Below, piece after piece: positions 14,702-25,659 of a DNA stretch of 64,000 nt. The stretch covers positions 186,001 to 250,000 of the forward strand of contig JAIXMG010000023.1 in assembly GCA_025201345.1 (NCBI GenBank), in the 5' to 3' direction. Every line of letters begins with the position of its first letter. Within the stretch, counting starts at the first letter, position 1. The DNA comes from Thamnidium elegans. Taxonomy: Eukaryota; Mucoromycota; Mucoromycetes; Mucorales; Mucoraceae. Both the position numbers and the translations under genes were made by a program. The notes below the pieces were generated by a model that was given only the letters and a program-made list of their open reading frames with translations, had not been told where the DNA came from and did not search any database.

Positions 14702-15660
14702 TTATCTTATTTGACGGCGTCTACGTCTTCCGTTAACTTCATTTTGTGAGTTCGCCGGATTAATAATATTTTCATAATAGCTATATGCTTGATGGTAGCT
14801 ATAATCGCCCTCATCATCGTCATCATCATTGTGGTTGTGATCGTTGTGGTTGTGATTGTCGTTGTGGTTGTTATTGTCGTCTTCATCGTCATCAATAACA
14901 ATAATATTCTCTTTTGTCTTTCGTTCTTTTTCAGTCAACTCCATATGCTTGTCTAGAAAATAATTAGTTTTAGAAAAAAAGTTTTGGTTAAGCTTAATAT
15001 TATATATATATATATATGTATTTACCCTTTACAGGTATTACAATTAATAGTTTCGACATATGTTACACGATGTTGTGCTAAACCAGTATATGATTGATTT
15101 AAAGTGATATGAGTTATTGCTCTAATATCATAATCAAATCCTATTTTTTTTTTTTTTTAAAAAAAAAAGAAGAAAAAATTACGTGTTAATAAATCCGAAT
15201 TCATTAGTTATTTCACTTACTTCTTGGTGGAGGAGAAGGTAAAGAAGGTGAAGAAGATGTAGCTGGAGACGTTGAAGGGTGATATCGACCATCTGCTGTA
15301 GCTTTTTGTCGCTTCGTAGATCGTGAAGTCGAGGTATAACTAGACCTGGATCTTGATCCATTACTAAACCAGTCTACATTAAGTGCTTCGGGAAGCTCTG
15401 CATCGTGCTTTCTTCTGGATTTAACGCATGATAATGCATTATATGCGTTCACGATCTCTTTAAACTATGCACGCATATAAAAAAATTATGAGTTGACGAT
15501 ATACATGTAAGTTTTCTTTTTTGTACCTTTTCAGAACCCTCAGTATTTCTGTCTGGGCGAAATTCCATAGCCCCCGCAATACAAAAAAAAAAAAAAAGGT
15601 TATTTTAACTCGCGTTTTAAATATTTACGCGTATTAGTATTTTACCATTTTGAGATATGC
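14702..15660 (-). pseudogene. Broken DnaJ (Hsp40 class A-like) gene
   Basis: Remains of a DnaJ co-chaperone. The piece at 15645-15660 reads GISQN after a good branch site and acceptor, as at the start of a J domain, but no exon for the preceding residues is found upstream. Helix II is missing. The HPD motif that stimulates Hsp70 reads RPD (EFRPDRNTEGSEK, about 15540-15575), then FKEIVNAYNALS. A serine-rich linker (15215-15450) follows, then the substrate-binding start (ITHITLNQSYTGLAQHRVTY) and one zinc pair, CNTCKG. After that, correct splicing hits a stop at 14931. An acidic Asp/Asn/His-rich frame (14702-14944) lies out of phase. It could be a divergent expressed gene, but the losses favour a pseudogene. 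Confidence 0.6.
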
Positions 15661-16049
15661 CTAATAAAATACGATGTTAGTTTGCAATGACAGAGAAGAA
15701 AATACTGTGAAGCAATCGAAACAACGCCAATTGAAGAAACTCCTTATGAAAAATATGACACCCTTCCTGTTTGCTTGATCATCGTTACTCGGCAATTTAA
15801 TGAGAATATTACTGAACAAAGCTCACCATGTCGAAAACTCCCTTTTCTCAGATAGATATCTAGCACATTTTGGGCAAAGCAGTGTTTGTTGACATCATCA
15901 AAGGAATGTATTAACAGAAATCTACTGAAACACCACTATCCATTATTGGATATTATAATTGCTATTACACGCAATAAGAAAGTCGTATTGTCTACTGACT
16001 TATTATTAATAAAATAATCAGTTTATTATAATAAAAAAAGAAAATAGAA
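15661..16049. other. Spacer inside the decayed island
   Basis: No reading frame of note. This is where the first exon of the broken DnaJ gene would be expected, but no matching sequence is visible. AT-rich, with no clear repeats. Confidence 0.5.
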
Positions 16050-16334
16050 TTATTTGGAATTTTTATTGTACTGAGATCGCAAACTTTCACTTGTCATATA
16101 CTGTTTTATTGCATTGATATTGTCTTCGTAGTCCTTTAAAAAGCATTGTTTCCATTTTACTCTTCCGGATCTTCCGTTCCTAAACTGTTCAACAAATTCC
16201 TTGAGCTCCTTATAATGGGCTTCGTTACGTTCTTTTGGTCCAATATCCTTATTTTTCAAATATTTTAAGGCTGGAGTTTCTGGGATGGGTGTTACATCTC
16301 TTCCAGTTGTAAATTTTCTTTTTTGTCTATTCAA
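16050..16334 (-). CDS. Unknown ORF fragment, lysine-rich
   Basis: Open frame of about 94 codons with no ATG at its head (the first codon of the frame is TTG), so it is likely a fragment. It reads KRKFTTGRDVTPIPETPALK and then VKWKQCFLKDYEDNINAIKQ, charged and probably helical. The frame looks protein-like rather than AT-run noise, but I do not recognise it. It lies between the broken DnaJ gene and transposase-like debris on the same strand, so it may be cargo or part of a decayed mobile element. Confidence 0.35.
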   Translation of the reverse strand: MNRQKRKFTTGRDVTPIPETPALKYLKNKDIGPKERNEAHYKELKEFVEQFRNGRSGRVKWKQCFLKDYEDNINAIKQYMTSESLRSQYNKNSK

Positions 16335-16410
16335 ATAAATGGAAGTATCTTCGACATATAGAAGCGCCTTATCAAGGAACTCAGAGCATCTTCAGCGGTG
16401 CACTTAAATT

Positions 16411-16891
16411 TGCGCTTAATAAGTGATTAATTTTTCCATCCAGTGACTTTTTTAGACGACAAAAAATAAGTGAGCATTTGCTTTTGGCATACAGATATGA
16501 ACAACCATAAACTAATCTATCATCATATTGAGGAAGAAAACAATCAATCGCGAGTGTTATCAAACATTCGCAATGCACTTATGCTTTCTGCGTTGAAGAA
16601 GAGAGAGGTAGAAGAAAAGAACCAGAACATTAATATTCATCAAACGTGATAGAGAAGGGGAGCATAAAAAATTGTATAAGCAATACTTTACTAAGAATGC
16701 TCGGTACCCATCTTGCCCATTTGAGAAGCAAAGTTTATTAAAATTGGAAAAGGAAAAAAGAAAGTCGAGGAAATGTGCACACTAGATGTAGTGATTTTTT
16801 TAAATTTTATTTTATCATCATTTATTAAGTAGCTATTCTAGTGCAACCGCTGCGAGCGAAAGTCACTAGAACTAATCACTTATTAAGTGTA
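16411..16891. mobile_element. Possible small inverted-repeat element (MITE-like)
   Basis: The sequence CTTAATAAGTGATTA at about 16413-16427 recurs inverted at about 16877-16891. After a few unmatched bases AGTGACTTT also recurs inverted (16439-16448 against about 16861-16870). The ends thus look like imperfect terminal inverted repeats around about 480 bp. A hairpin (CTAGTG...CGCTGCGAGCG...CACTAG, about 16838-16872) sits just inside the right end. No clear target-site duplication is seen, so the ends are uncertain. Confidence 0.4.
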
Positions 16892-17304
16892 GTGACTCTT
16901 TTAAGAGCACCGCTGCTGATGCGCTCAGTATTACCATTTTGAATACAGCTCTTAATTTTTTCAAGTTGGACATAAGTGTTGTCACATATTGCTTTGATTC
17001 CTTTTGTTGTCTCTTCTTTTTCACCAAGTAATTGTTGAACGTTTTTCGCAGCTATTTTGTATAGAAGTTTCATCGTTGTATCTTGACCACCACTAACAAG
17101 ATGTGTTATAGAAAGTTTTTGTGAACACAAAAATAAACCAATAGTCGCTAAAGGATCCAACTGTTCAATTGATTGAATTGTTGATAGAGTTGTTGATGAT
17201 ATTAAAAGACAACGTTTTGCCCAAAACAGACTGGGAATTTCTTTACTAAATGGATGGCTTGTGGCAGGAGCAGCGATGCCTGTTATCTTTCTAATTGACT
17301 TCAA
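16876..17304 (-). CDS. Unknown ORF in decayed mobile-element region
   Basis: Open frame of about 142 codons; the listed first codon is not a clear ATG context, so the true start is unknown. It has a helical, moderately hydrophobic middle (WAKRCLLISSTTLSTIQSIE, PLATIGLFLCSQKLSITHLV) and a charged end (GEKEETTKGIKAICDNTYVQ). No known catalytic motif is seen. The frame ends at TAA inside the right inverted repeat of the MITE-like element, so an insertion may have replaced its original end. Function unknown. Confidence 0.35.
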   Translation of the reverse strand: MKSIRKITGIAAPATSHPFSKEIPSLFWAKRCLLISSTTLSTIQSIEQLDPLATIGLFLCSQKLSITHLVSGGQDTTMKLLYKIAAKNVQQLLGEKEETTKGIKAICDNTYVQLEKIKSCIQNGNTERISSGALKRVTTLNK

Positions 17305-17366
17305 GGCTAAATGATATAAGATAGAAGCTTGTGGATTATAAATAATGTGACAGTTATTTATGTAAA

Positions 17367-17981
17367 TCAGTCGTTCATAAATTTATATTCAATCGATAGA
17401 ACGCTATTCCTAACTTCGGCTTCAAAATGAGGCTTTTTGACGGTAATCTGCATAATATTCTTCAAATGATGATTAAGCTGCGACTTTGATATAGAAAAGA
17501 CCTGGAATTGTTTAGTCAGTTTTTCTATAATATCATCAGCAAAGAGCTGAGAATCATCATCTATCAAATTCTTAATATAGTCCTCATGTTTCGCAATGAA
17601 AGTGCTCTTTGGGTTTTCAATCATTTTATCAATAAAATCCTCTCTTTGCTTGTCTGTATAAGTGTTGTAAGCTGCTGATTTGGCTGACTTATCGTCTAAA
17701 GTATTTTTTCTTTAGCCTCTTTCACTATAATATTCTTTTCGGCAGGTTTATTAGCTAAATAACTTCTTGCGGCTAGTTATTGTTTCAAGTACAATGTTTG
17801 GGTCTGTAATTTCTGTTAAGGCGCCTTCCATGGGATCATAAACTCTTTCACCATGCTCATCGAAAAGGTTATTCATTCCATCTTCGAAATAAAAAGTATT
17901 TATCATTGTAGAGGTCTCAAAAGTTTGAAAAGGAAAAAGAAAAAAGGAACCGATAAAATTAAATCTTGTCCCTTCGACCAT
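17367..17981 (-). pseudogene. Truncated Tc1/mariner-like transposase N-terminus
   Basis: Two frames on the same strand: 17751-17981 starts at ATG 17981, and 17367-17700 reads on in another frame. The second part (AYNTYTDKQREDFIDKMIEN, then LFADDIIEKLTKQFQVFSIS, SKSQLNHHLKNIMQITVKKP) resembles the paired helix-turn-helix head of IS630/Tc1-type transposases common in Mucorales. The DDE catalytic part is absent: the frame stops soon after EAEVRNSVLS. At least one frameshift around 17690-17750 is needed to join the parts, so it is broken. The 23-bp repeat array lies 9 bp upstream of its ATG. The family call is by pattern only. Confidence 0.5.
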
Positions 17982-17990
17982 TTATTTTAT

Positions 17991-18069
17991 AACCGCCAAT
18001 TATATCTTTATGTAATCGACAATTTCATTTTTCTGTGGCCGACAATTACTTTTTTTTGTAACCGACAAT
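17991..18069. repeat. Four 23-bp direct repeats (core AACCGACAAT)
   Basis: The core occurs as AACCGCCAAT (17991), AATCGACAAT (18014), GGCCGACAAT (18037) and AACCGACAAT (18060), each exactly 23 bp after the last. T-rich spacers between cores end in TGT. A partial TGTAACCG follows at 18085. The array sits immediately upstream of the transposase-like frame. Confidence 0.85.
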
Positions 18070-18515
18070 ATCCACCAGCCGGACTGTAACCGTATCCATA
18101 ACTCAAATTGACCAATAAAGTTTTTTTTTTATTTATTCGTATCCAACCAACACGCTAATTGACTTTTCAAAAACTGCCCAATTGAGACCGTAAGCACTGT
18201 ATTTTAGTACAAAGTAGAAAAAGGCAAACTAAGGAGAGGATATACGTGCTCCACACTTTTTTTTTTAAAAAGAAAAGTACATACTATAGTTAGATCTATG
18301 TGCATACGGAAAATACAAGCAGGAAAAAGATACGTGTATTAAAAAAGACTCGCAGCTAAAAAAAAAGATATCATAAGAGAGACTATTTTATCATTGTTAT
18401 CAACAATATATGTGCACATTGAATCTTGTCCAATACTAAACCATGCGCCAGTCACCAAAAAAAAAAAAAAAAAAAAAAACTTTTTTCTTTTCTTTACATA
18501 AAATTTTAAAAAAAA
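18070..18515. promoter_or_regulatory. 5' region of the DDX42-like helicase gene
   Basis: Gene-free stretch between the repeat array and the helicase start, with a T9A5 switch at about 18259-18274 and an A run at 18458-18479. A long A/T-rich leader precedes the ATG. No named factor site is visible. Confidence 0.45.
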
Positions 18516-20392
18516 ATGTCTTTACAAGGTGGACCAAAGAAATTCACGTTTGGATTTCCTTCCAAGAAACCAAAAGACCAAGAACCTAAAAGAAAAGCAG
18601 ATGAAACACTTGTTGAAACAAACGTTAAAAAACCTCGATCCAATAATAAACCTTTTGTAGCTGACGATGAAGATGAACTTTTAGCAAGTGCTGGTATTGG
18701 TAAGCCCAAAACATTTATCAACAAAAGAGACTTGTAGATACTTACATATTTGAATAGACTATTCTGAAAATACTGTAAATGAAGATACTTCAAATCAAAC
18801 AGACGAGGAAGATCCGTTAGATGCTTTTATGGCTGATATGAGCGAAAAAGCAAAAACTACTAAATCAGAACCAAAAGTAATTAAGTTTTTTTTTTTGTTC
18901 ATCATTTCATGGTACTTAATTAACACTATTTAAATATAGATTCGTAGAGACGACATTGAAGAAGAAGACGATCTTGAGAGTTATGTTCGTCATATGAAAG
19001 AAAAGGGTGTTAATGTGGGCACTTCCAACCAACCTATACCTGAAATTGACGAGGTAACTTTTTTTTTTTTTTTTTTTTTTAAAAAAAATAAAATAAAAAG
19101 ACGTTTACTAACTATTTTACCCTGTAATAGAATGCTAATTCTGACGACGAAGTTTATGCAACAGCAGCAGCAATTGATGCGCGTACAGATTTAGGGTACG
19201 ATTCCGATAACGACACAAACGCAACAACATCATCAGCAGCACCTATTAAAAAAGAAATCGAACCATTAGCTCGTGTAGATCACGATTCAATCAACTATAC
19301 CGAAATCGAGAAAAACTTTTATGAAGAGCACGAAGAGATTGCTTCACTTGATGAAGAGAAAGTCAAACAGATTCGTCAAGAACTTGGGCTGCATGTTACG
19401 GGTCACAGTATTGCTAAGCCTTGCCTTTCATTTGCTCATTTTGGATTCGACCAGGATTTATTGAATGCTGTTATTAAGGCTGGGTATACAGAACCTTCTG
19501 CTATTCAAAGACAGGCCATTCCTGTTGCCTTAAGTGGACGTGATATTATTGGAATCGCAAAGACTGGGTCGGGTAAGACGGCTGCGTTTGTGTTACCAAT
19601 GCTGATTCATATTATGGATCAGGAGGAGTTGGTAAAAGGGGATGGACCCATTGGGTTAGTGTTAGCTCCTACACGTGAATTGGCAGTACAGATCTATCAA
19701 GAAACAAGAAAGTTTGCTAAAGCATATGGCCTCAAGTAGGTCCTTTGCATATATTTGTATACATAAAAAAAAAAAAAAAAAAACTAAAAAAATTATAAAA
19801 TAGGGTTGCAGCTGTTTACGGCGGTGCTTCTAAACTTGAACAATTTAAAGATCTTCGTAGTGGAACAGTTGAGATACTTGTAGCAACACCTGGTCGATTA
19901 ATTGATATGATTAAAATGAAAGCAACCAATTTGAAACGAGTTAGTTATCTTGTACTTGATGAAGCAGATCGTATGTTTGATCTTGGTTTCGGTAAGTCTA
20001 TTTTTTTTTTACTTCGTTTATTCCATTTCCACTAAAAGAGAAAAAAAAAAAAGAACCCCAAGTTAGATCAATTTGTGATAATATTCGACCTGATAGACAA
20101 AGTATGTTTAATTTAGTTTCTACTAACTAATAGCTACCATGCCGATGCTTACATGATCTTTCCCCCCCTCCTTTAAAGCTTTGCTTTTCAGTGCAACGTT
20201 TCAAAAACGTATAGAATTTTTGGCTCGCAGTGTTACTGATGATCCTATTCGAATTAACGTTGGAACAACTGGACAAGCCAATGAAGATATTACTCAGATA
20301 GTACATGTTTTTGATGAAGAAGAAATGAAGTGGGATTGGCTTATTAGAAGATTAGCTGGATTCTGCGTTGGTACAGTGAAAATTTTGATTAG

Positions 20393-20428
<36 letters not shown>

Positions 20429-21045
20429 ACTAAAAAATTTAATTTTAATTAGAGGGAAGCGTTATTATATTTGTCGGTAGAAAAGACGCTGTAGACCTAT
20501 TATCAGCCAACCTTCAAAAATCCAATTTCGATTGCGCCGCGTTACACGGAGATTTACAACAATACGAACGCGAAAAAGTGCTTCGAGATTTCAAAGCCAA
20601 CAAAGTAAAAGTGTTGGTATCCACTGATGTAGCAGCAAGAGGATTAGATATTAAGACGGTAAAAAACGTCATTAATTATGATATCGCCCGAGATATTGAT
20701 TCTCATACACATCGTGTGGGTCGTACGGGACGTGCTGGTGAAAAAGGTACAGCGTATACTTTAATTACACAAAAGGAAGACCGGTTTGCTGGTGAGTTAG
20801 TTCGTCATTTGGAAACTTCAGGACAAGTTGTTACACCAGAGTTGTTGAATTTGGCCATGAAGAATTCGAGATTTAAAGATGCTAGGTCGAATAGAGGAGG
20901 AAGAGGAGGTAGAGGAGGTAGAGGACGTGGTGGTGGAAGAGGCAGAGGAAGAAGTAGAGATCATGGCAAAGTGAATCCTAATAAAGAACCTATTCAGTTT
21001 CAAAGAGCAACTACGAATCAACAAAAGCCTAGTCGATGGCAATAA
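18516..21045 (+). CDS. DEAD-box RNA helicase, DDX42-like
   Basis: ATP-dependent RNA helicase most like DDX42, a factor linked to the U2 snRNP/SF3b stage of splicing. Eight exons: 18516-18699, 18758-18876, 18940-19053, 19131-19735, 19804-19991, 20063-20101 (39 nt), 20179-20370, 20453-21045 (677 aa). The acidic N-terminus starts [13 protein letters not shown]. The helicase core has AIQRQAIP (Q motif), AKTGSGKT (I), PTRELAVQI (Ia), TPGRLID (Ib), DEAD (II), SAT (III), [10 protein letters not shown] (V) and [10 protein letters not shown] (VI). The [15 protein letters not shown] segment after the core is DDX42-like. The C-terminus is an RGG box (about 20897-20960), fitting RNA binding. Assignment to DEAD-box is certain; DDX42 is likely. 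Confidence 0.92.
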
Positions 21046-21490
21046 AAAAAAAAGAAGTTTATCCCAGAATAATAAAATATCAAACCTAATTGGTTTCTTA
21101 ACACTCTGAAAATCAATTTCCCGCAAAGAGATTGGTGGGATCAGGAACTTTTCATATTAAGGGACAATGTATTTTTCTAACGATTTTATTTTTTAATTTT
21201 TTTTCGTTAAACTAAATTCATTATCTCTAAGCCATGAGAGAGGAGGGTTGTACTCTGGAGATATGCCTTTGGCTTTTTCCAGTAGTCGATCCTTGGTTGG
21301 TCTTGTTTGTTGTAGCGAGGGTTATATTCTTTTAATTGAATTAGTATTGCTTTACATTACATGACAAGCCTATACGCAGTGAGCTTTGCTTAACAAAGAC
21401 GACATAATCAGGTTTAAAATGAATAGGTTCATCTTCATTTTCCCTCTTCCTTCCTAGTTGGTCATTTGCCCTAAAAATATATATGTAATT
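21046..21490. other. Spacer after the helicase gene
   Basis: 3' flank of the helicase and of the small minus-strand gene; mixed composition and no long frame that looks coding. Confidence 0.5.
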
Positions 21491-21913
21491 TTAAAGGATC
21501 TTTTGATGTCGATATTTGTTAGACGTACTAGCAGTGTAAAGAGTTGACTCAGTCTGAAACACATTCTCAAAAAGATTACTGATAAATGAATCTTCAATTT
21601 CAGGATCAGGTTCTCCAGTTGCAAGAATTATAGCACTAAGGTACGTCTGGATTAGAATGAGATAAAAAGCAAATCTGGGGAGTACACGTACTTTTATAGC
21701 AAGAACTGAAAAAAAGTGGCTCATAATAATTTAGCCTTGTGCTAGCTTATGCCCGGCGGTTTCTTTAGGAACAACCCTGCCTTTTCGTACGAACATAAAG
21801 AAAACAAAAATGTTAAAAAAAAAAAAGCAGAATAATAAATGAATATAAGATAGACGATATAAGCTCCTTTGAAAAGTACACATATAAAAAAAATATTTAC
21901 TGGTGACATGCAT
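21491..21913 (-). CDS. Small unknown gene, probably spliced
   Basis: Two protein-like pieces on the minus strand. An ATG at 21913 (MHVTS) may be spliced to a piece reading RVVPKETAGHKLAQG (about 21731-21780). A second frame (21491-21724) reads SHFFSVLAIK, then TYLSAIILATGEPDPEIEDS and a Ser/Thr-rich end. No single splice pattern joins all parts in phase, so the model is unsettled or the gene is damaged. The piece YLSAIILATGEPDP is unlikely to be noise. Not recognised. Confidence 0.4.
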
Positions 21914-22390
21914 TGTAAAGGAAAAGAGAAAGAAAGAAGATTTATCTATTCTAAAAAAAAAAAGAAGGAATAGAATAAATATGGTTTAGGGTGATAAAAT
22001 GGTACAAGAAGATTATCTGAATAAGGTTGGCTACAATGACAGTATATGCTGATATGTATTACCAATCATATCTATAGATAGGAGTATCTCAACTACTCAC
22101 CTCTGTGATTTTTAATTTATATCCAAAAGAAAAAGTTAAAATGATCATATATTAATATATTACACGATACAATAAAACTGTTGGGGCTGATTAAATAAAA
22201 GTGATTAACCGTGATTTAGACCTGATCAGCTTATTGGCACTGTACCAAGAGAGCAAGTAAAAAAAAACATGTCTTTTTCACTTAATTAGAATTCAATGTT
22301 GCACCAAATCCGTTGATATATTTTATTACGTGCAGAAAATATTTATAATCCTCTCTTTCTTTTTTTTTTATAAGAAAAAAAAAAAAAAAG
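21914..22390. promoter_or_regulatory. Divergent spacer upstream of the CNH gene
   Basis: 477 bp between the small minus-strand gene and the CNH gene; it should hold the CNH promoter. Ends in a T run then A run just before the ATG. No frames of note. Confidence 0.45.
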
Positions 22391-24180
22391 ATGCAAAATG
22401 AAACTTCATTCAATTTGCAACAACAAACTGAATTAGACGCTTTGTCTGGTCCACCCCCTCCTTACACTGATGACTATCCTCCTCATCCCACAAGGCTTCC
22501 AAATAATTTAAACTTGAGTAGATTAGCCGAGGAAACTTTACAAGTAAAAAAGTCTGCAACGACAACAACAAAAAGTCTTAACCCTATTTTTTTTACTTAT
22601 TTATTTTATTTTATTTTTTTGGTGTGTAGTCTACCAATATATCTTCACTTCAACTTAAAATGATTGCTTCATGTACTGACAGTTGGCATTCCACGCCATA
22701 CGAATGCTGCAGTGTTTTAGAAGACCGGTTTTTATTATTAGGATACCACGATGGAGTTCAACTGATAGATTTAAAGAATCCAGACATGAAAGCCAAGACA
22801 ATTATATGGATTCGAGCTAGAGACATTACTGTCATTGAATCATGTCGAGTCGTTTTGATCTTGGCAGGACGATATAAACAAGTACGATGTTATTCCTATG
22901 ATGGTTTATTGCGATTGATTTATGCTGTACTTGGCATCGATTGGAATCAACGAAAAAACACAAAGTTCCAGGTACCATTGTTAAAAGATTGGGAGTATGT
23001 TGCTTCGTTATCTGGCAAAGTAAAAGACGAAGAAATAGATCATTTACCTCCTCAACAACAACCAACAACAACAATCAAAAATGAACCCTCATTTACTCAA
23101 GTCAATTTGATTGAACAACCAATTTCTAGTTTAACAAAACCTTATTATACAGTCAATAATATTAACTTGCAGAAACTATATTACAAATTGCCAGATTCAA
23201 AAGATGCTTTATCGGTTCAGACTTATCAGACCAGTGTCTATGTATTTGCTGCTATTCGACATCGTGATAAAATTGTATTGTGGCAAAGAAAGCGTGATCA
23301 CCCGTTACGCCCATTTTATAGATTAAAAGTGTTTTGGATACCTGCCGAATCCAAATGTATTTCATTTGCAGATGACCGAAGTACGTTACGACATATACTG
23401 GTTGTATTTGCTAATGAAGCAACTGCTATTGAATTAAGAGATAGTAAAGTTAAAACTGTTCCTATTGATCCAATCTTGGAAAGAATATATCAAACGACAT
23501 GGGTCAGAGAACAATACGAACATCAACTTGCCTCACCTCGTTCACCCAATTCACCTATACCCACTTTATTTTCTAGACAAGAACAAAGTGATACATATCC
23601 AATGCTGCCGGTCAGTCTCTCTGTACCACCTATTCAATGGACTTCTCTTATTCAATTACCTTTTTATCCTGATATTTTACCTGCTACCACTTTAACAACT
23701 GAATACTCTATCCCTCCTTCTTATTCAACCGTCATTACTTCTTTACCTTCTTCTGCACCCGATCCTGTTGCTTTACCTTCTGCTTCTGCCCCTCAATTGT
23801 TCTTCGCTACCTTGTTGAAGCAAAGTTATATTATTGATTTATCAGGTTCGTTATTTTCAACACAGGTATATAAATGGTCGGAGGTGCCTATACATATAGA
23901 GTTTATTCAGTTGGATTGCAATGTCAACGATTGGTGTGTAGTAGGGTTTGGAACGGAAACTATAGAGATTATTCATATCAAGTCGGCACATATTGTACAG
24001 AGAGTGATGCGCGGTGTGCCAGTAAAGTTTTTGGGAAGGTGGGATGAGTCTGTGCCTAGAGAAGGTAAAAAGAACAAGTCTGTATTTCGATCCTTAATTT
24101 GGGCTTGTCATGCCAATGAAAGAATTCATGTATACATGTTAAAACCTGATGATGTATTATTAGCGACACTACCTCTCTGA
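22391..24180 (+). CDS. CNH (citron homology) domain protein with PPxY motif
   Basis: Exons 22391-22543 and 22630-24180 (567 aa). After a disordered head comes a citron-homology beta-propeller, found in Rho GEFs, Vps39/Vam6 and related proteins. Visible marks are CCSVLEDRFLLLGYHDGVQL and IDLKNPDMKAKTIIWIRARD near the start, and WCVVGFGTETIEIIHIKSAH with FRSLIWACHANERIHVYML at the end. There is no GEF, kinase or clathrin-repeat part, so it is a stand-alone CNH protein. The head contains SGPPPPYTDD, a PPxY motif of the kind bound by WW domains of Nedd4/Rsp5 ligases. Its stop is 66 bp from the stop of the convergent LACTB2-like gene. Role unknown, perhaps signalling or trafficking. Confidence 0.75.
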
Positions 24181-24187
24181 AAGAAAT

Positions 24188-24221
<34 letters not shown>

Positions 24222-24246
24222 CATATAAAATAAATATATTCTTTAT

Positions 24247-25261
24247 TTATAAATTATTTTGATGGTGAGATATCCAATGCCATTGACCATGTATTATATC
24301 AAATAAATTCTCTGGAATCATCTCATATGTCTTTGGTGTAGTTACTTTTCCATCCTTTTTTAATTTAAGTAAATGAAGTACGATACTTCTTGCTGCAGGT
24401 AAATGGAGAGATTCAGGATAATCTTTATACAATATTTGAACTATTTCTAGCGCAGACCAAGATTTCTTTTCACCATTTACAAGTAAATCAATTACTTGAG
24501 CTTCTCTTTCCATACGATGATCAATATACTGTTGAATCGTAGCCATACCATTTTCAATAAATGGTCCATGACCAGGATACAGATGTTTAGGCTTAAACGT
24601 AAGCAAGTTGGATAACCCATCAATGTACTCTGACAAATCTTCAAAGACTGCAGTTCCTTGTCCCAAGACACAATCTGCAGTAAAGATACTTTGCTCTTCT
24701 TCAAGCCAAAATGTACAATGATCCTTTGTATGACCCGGTGTATAGATCACATTTAACGTTGTATCTTGTAATTTAAATACTTGTTTATCAATTAAATCAT
24801 AAACACTAATATCTTTTGGAAACGAGTCGAGGTGGTCTAGAGTAAACCCTGTAGGAATTGGAAACTTATGAACTTTAATGGTTTTATTCGGGTTAAGAAT
24901 AGGCGAATTCAAGATATCAACAAGACCTCCCCAATGGTCTCGATGACCGTGACTGATAATAATATCGGATATGTAGGCACTTTGGTCGGTTTGCGTCAAG
25001 GATGTTTCAAGGTGGTTGAGGTATTCTGGTACTCCTTCACCACAGTCCAATAAAATCTTTTGAGATCCTGCACCTAATAGATAAGTGTTTGTACCTAGAC
25101 AAAAAAAAAACGTAATGAGTATTACTTCATGTTAAAGGGTTTTTGTGTGTGCGTGTTCATTTACCTTGAAGACAGAATTTACCAGGATTTAAACCAAGTA
25201 CTCTCCATACTCTTGAAGATAACTGAGAAAAGCTTGGTATAAATACAAGTGCTTCAGTCAT
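24247..25261 (-). CDS. LACTB2-like metallo-beta-lactamase fold hydrolase
   Basis: Exons 25165-25261 and 24247-25094 (314 aa). Zinc hydrolase of the LACTB2 type; animal LACTB2 is a mitochondrial endoribonuclease. Zinc ligands are SHGHRDHWGG (HxHxDH), GHTKDHC and FTADC, then YPGHGP. The head has RVLGLNPGKFCLQGTNTYLL, usual for the family. The C-terminal winged-helix-like part (SALEIVQILYKDYPESLHLP) is also typical. It has no clear targeting leader, so it may be cytosolic. Fungal members are little studied, so the substrate is not known here. Confidence 0.88.
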
Positions 25262-25659
25262 AATGATAAAAAAAAAGGGGGAGGGGAAAGTATAAACAGT
25301 GGGAAAAAAAAAGTAACTTGTCACTGTATTAAAGATTATTATGGTTTTTTTTTTTTGTGTGTGTAACTAAAAAATGTATTTCTCTCTTGCTGCATTCAGC
25401 ATTATTAATACATTATTACACTAATTGAGTTACATGTGACTCAACGTAAAGTGTCAAGACACCAAACGATTAGAAAGAAAAAAAATCCAATTTTCGTCAT
25501 AATGGCATCTTGCTAAGTACTTAAAAGTACTAGATAGTCGTAAGCCGATTTTATCAAGTGACTATGCGGGTTTCAACTTGTGATGAAAACAAATAAATAA
25601 ATAAAACATCCCTTTTTTTTTATATTATTATTTATTACTGTAAGAAATAAGTACAATTT
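25262..25659. other. Spacer between LACTB2-like promoter and RING gene 3' end
   Basis: Contains the LACTB2-like promoter and leader (left) and the RING gene 3' flank (right). A T9/GT-rich run lies at about 25344-25362. No coding frame. Confidence 0.45.

Noticed and set aside
14707..14901. Thr/Met-rich frame overlapping the acidic Asp/Asn/His run
   Set aside because: Frame shadow of a simple repeat read one base over.
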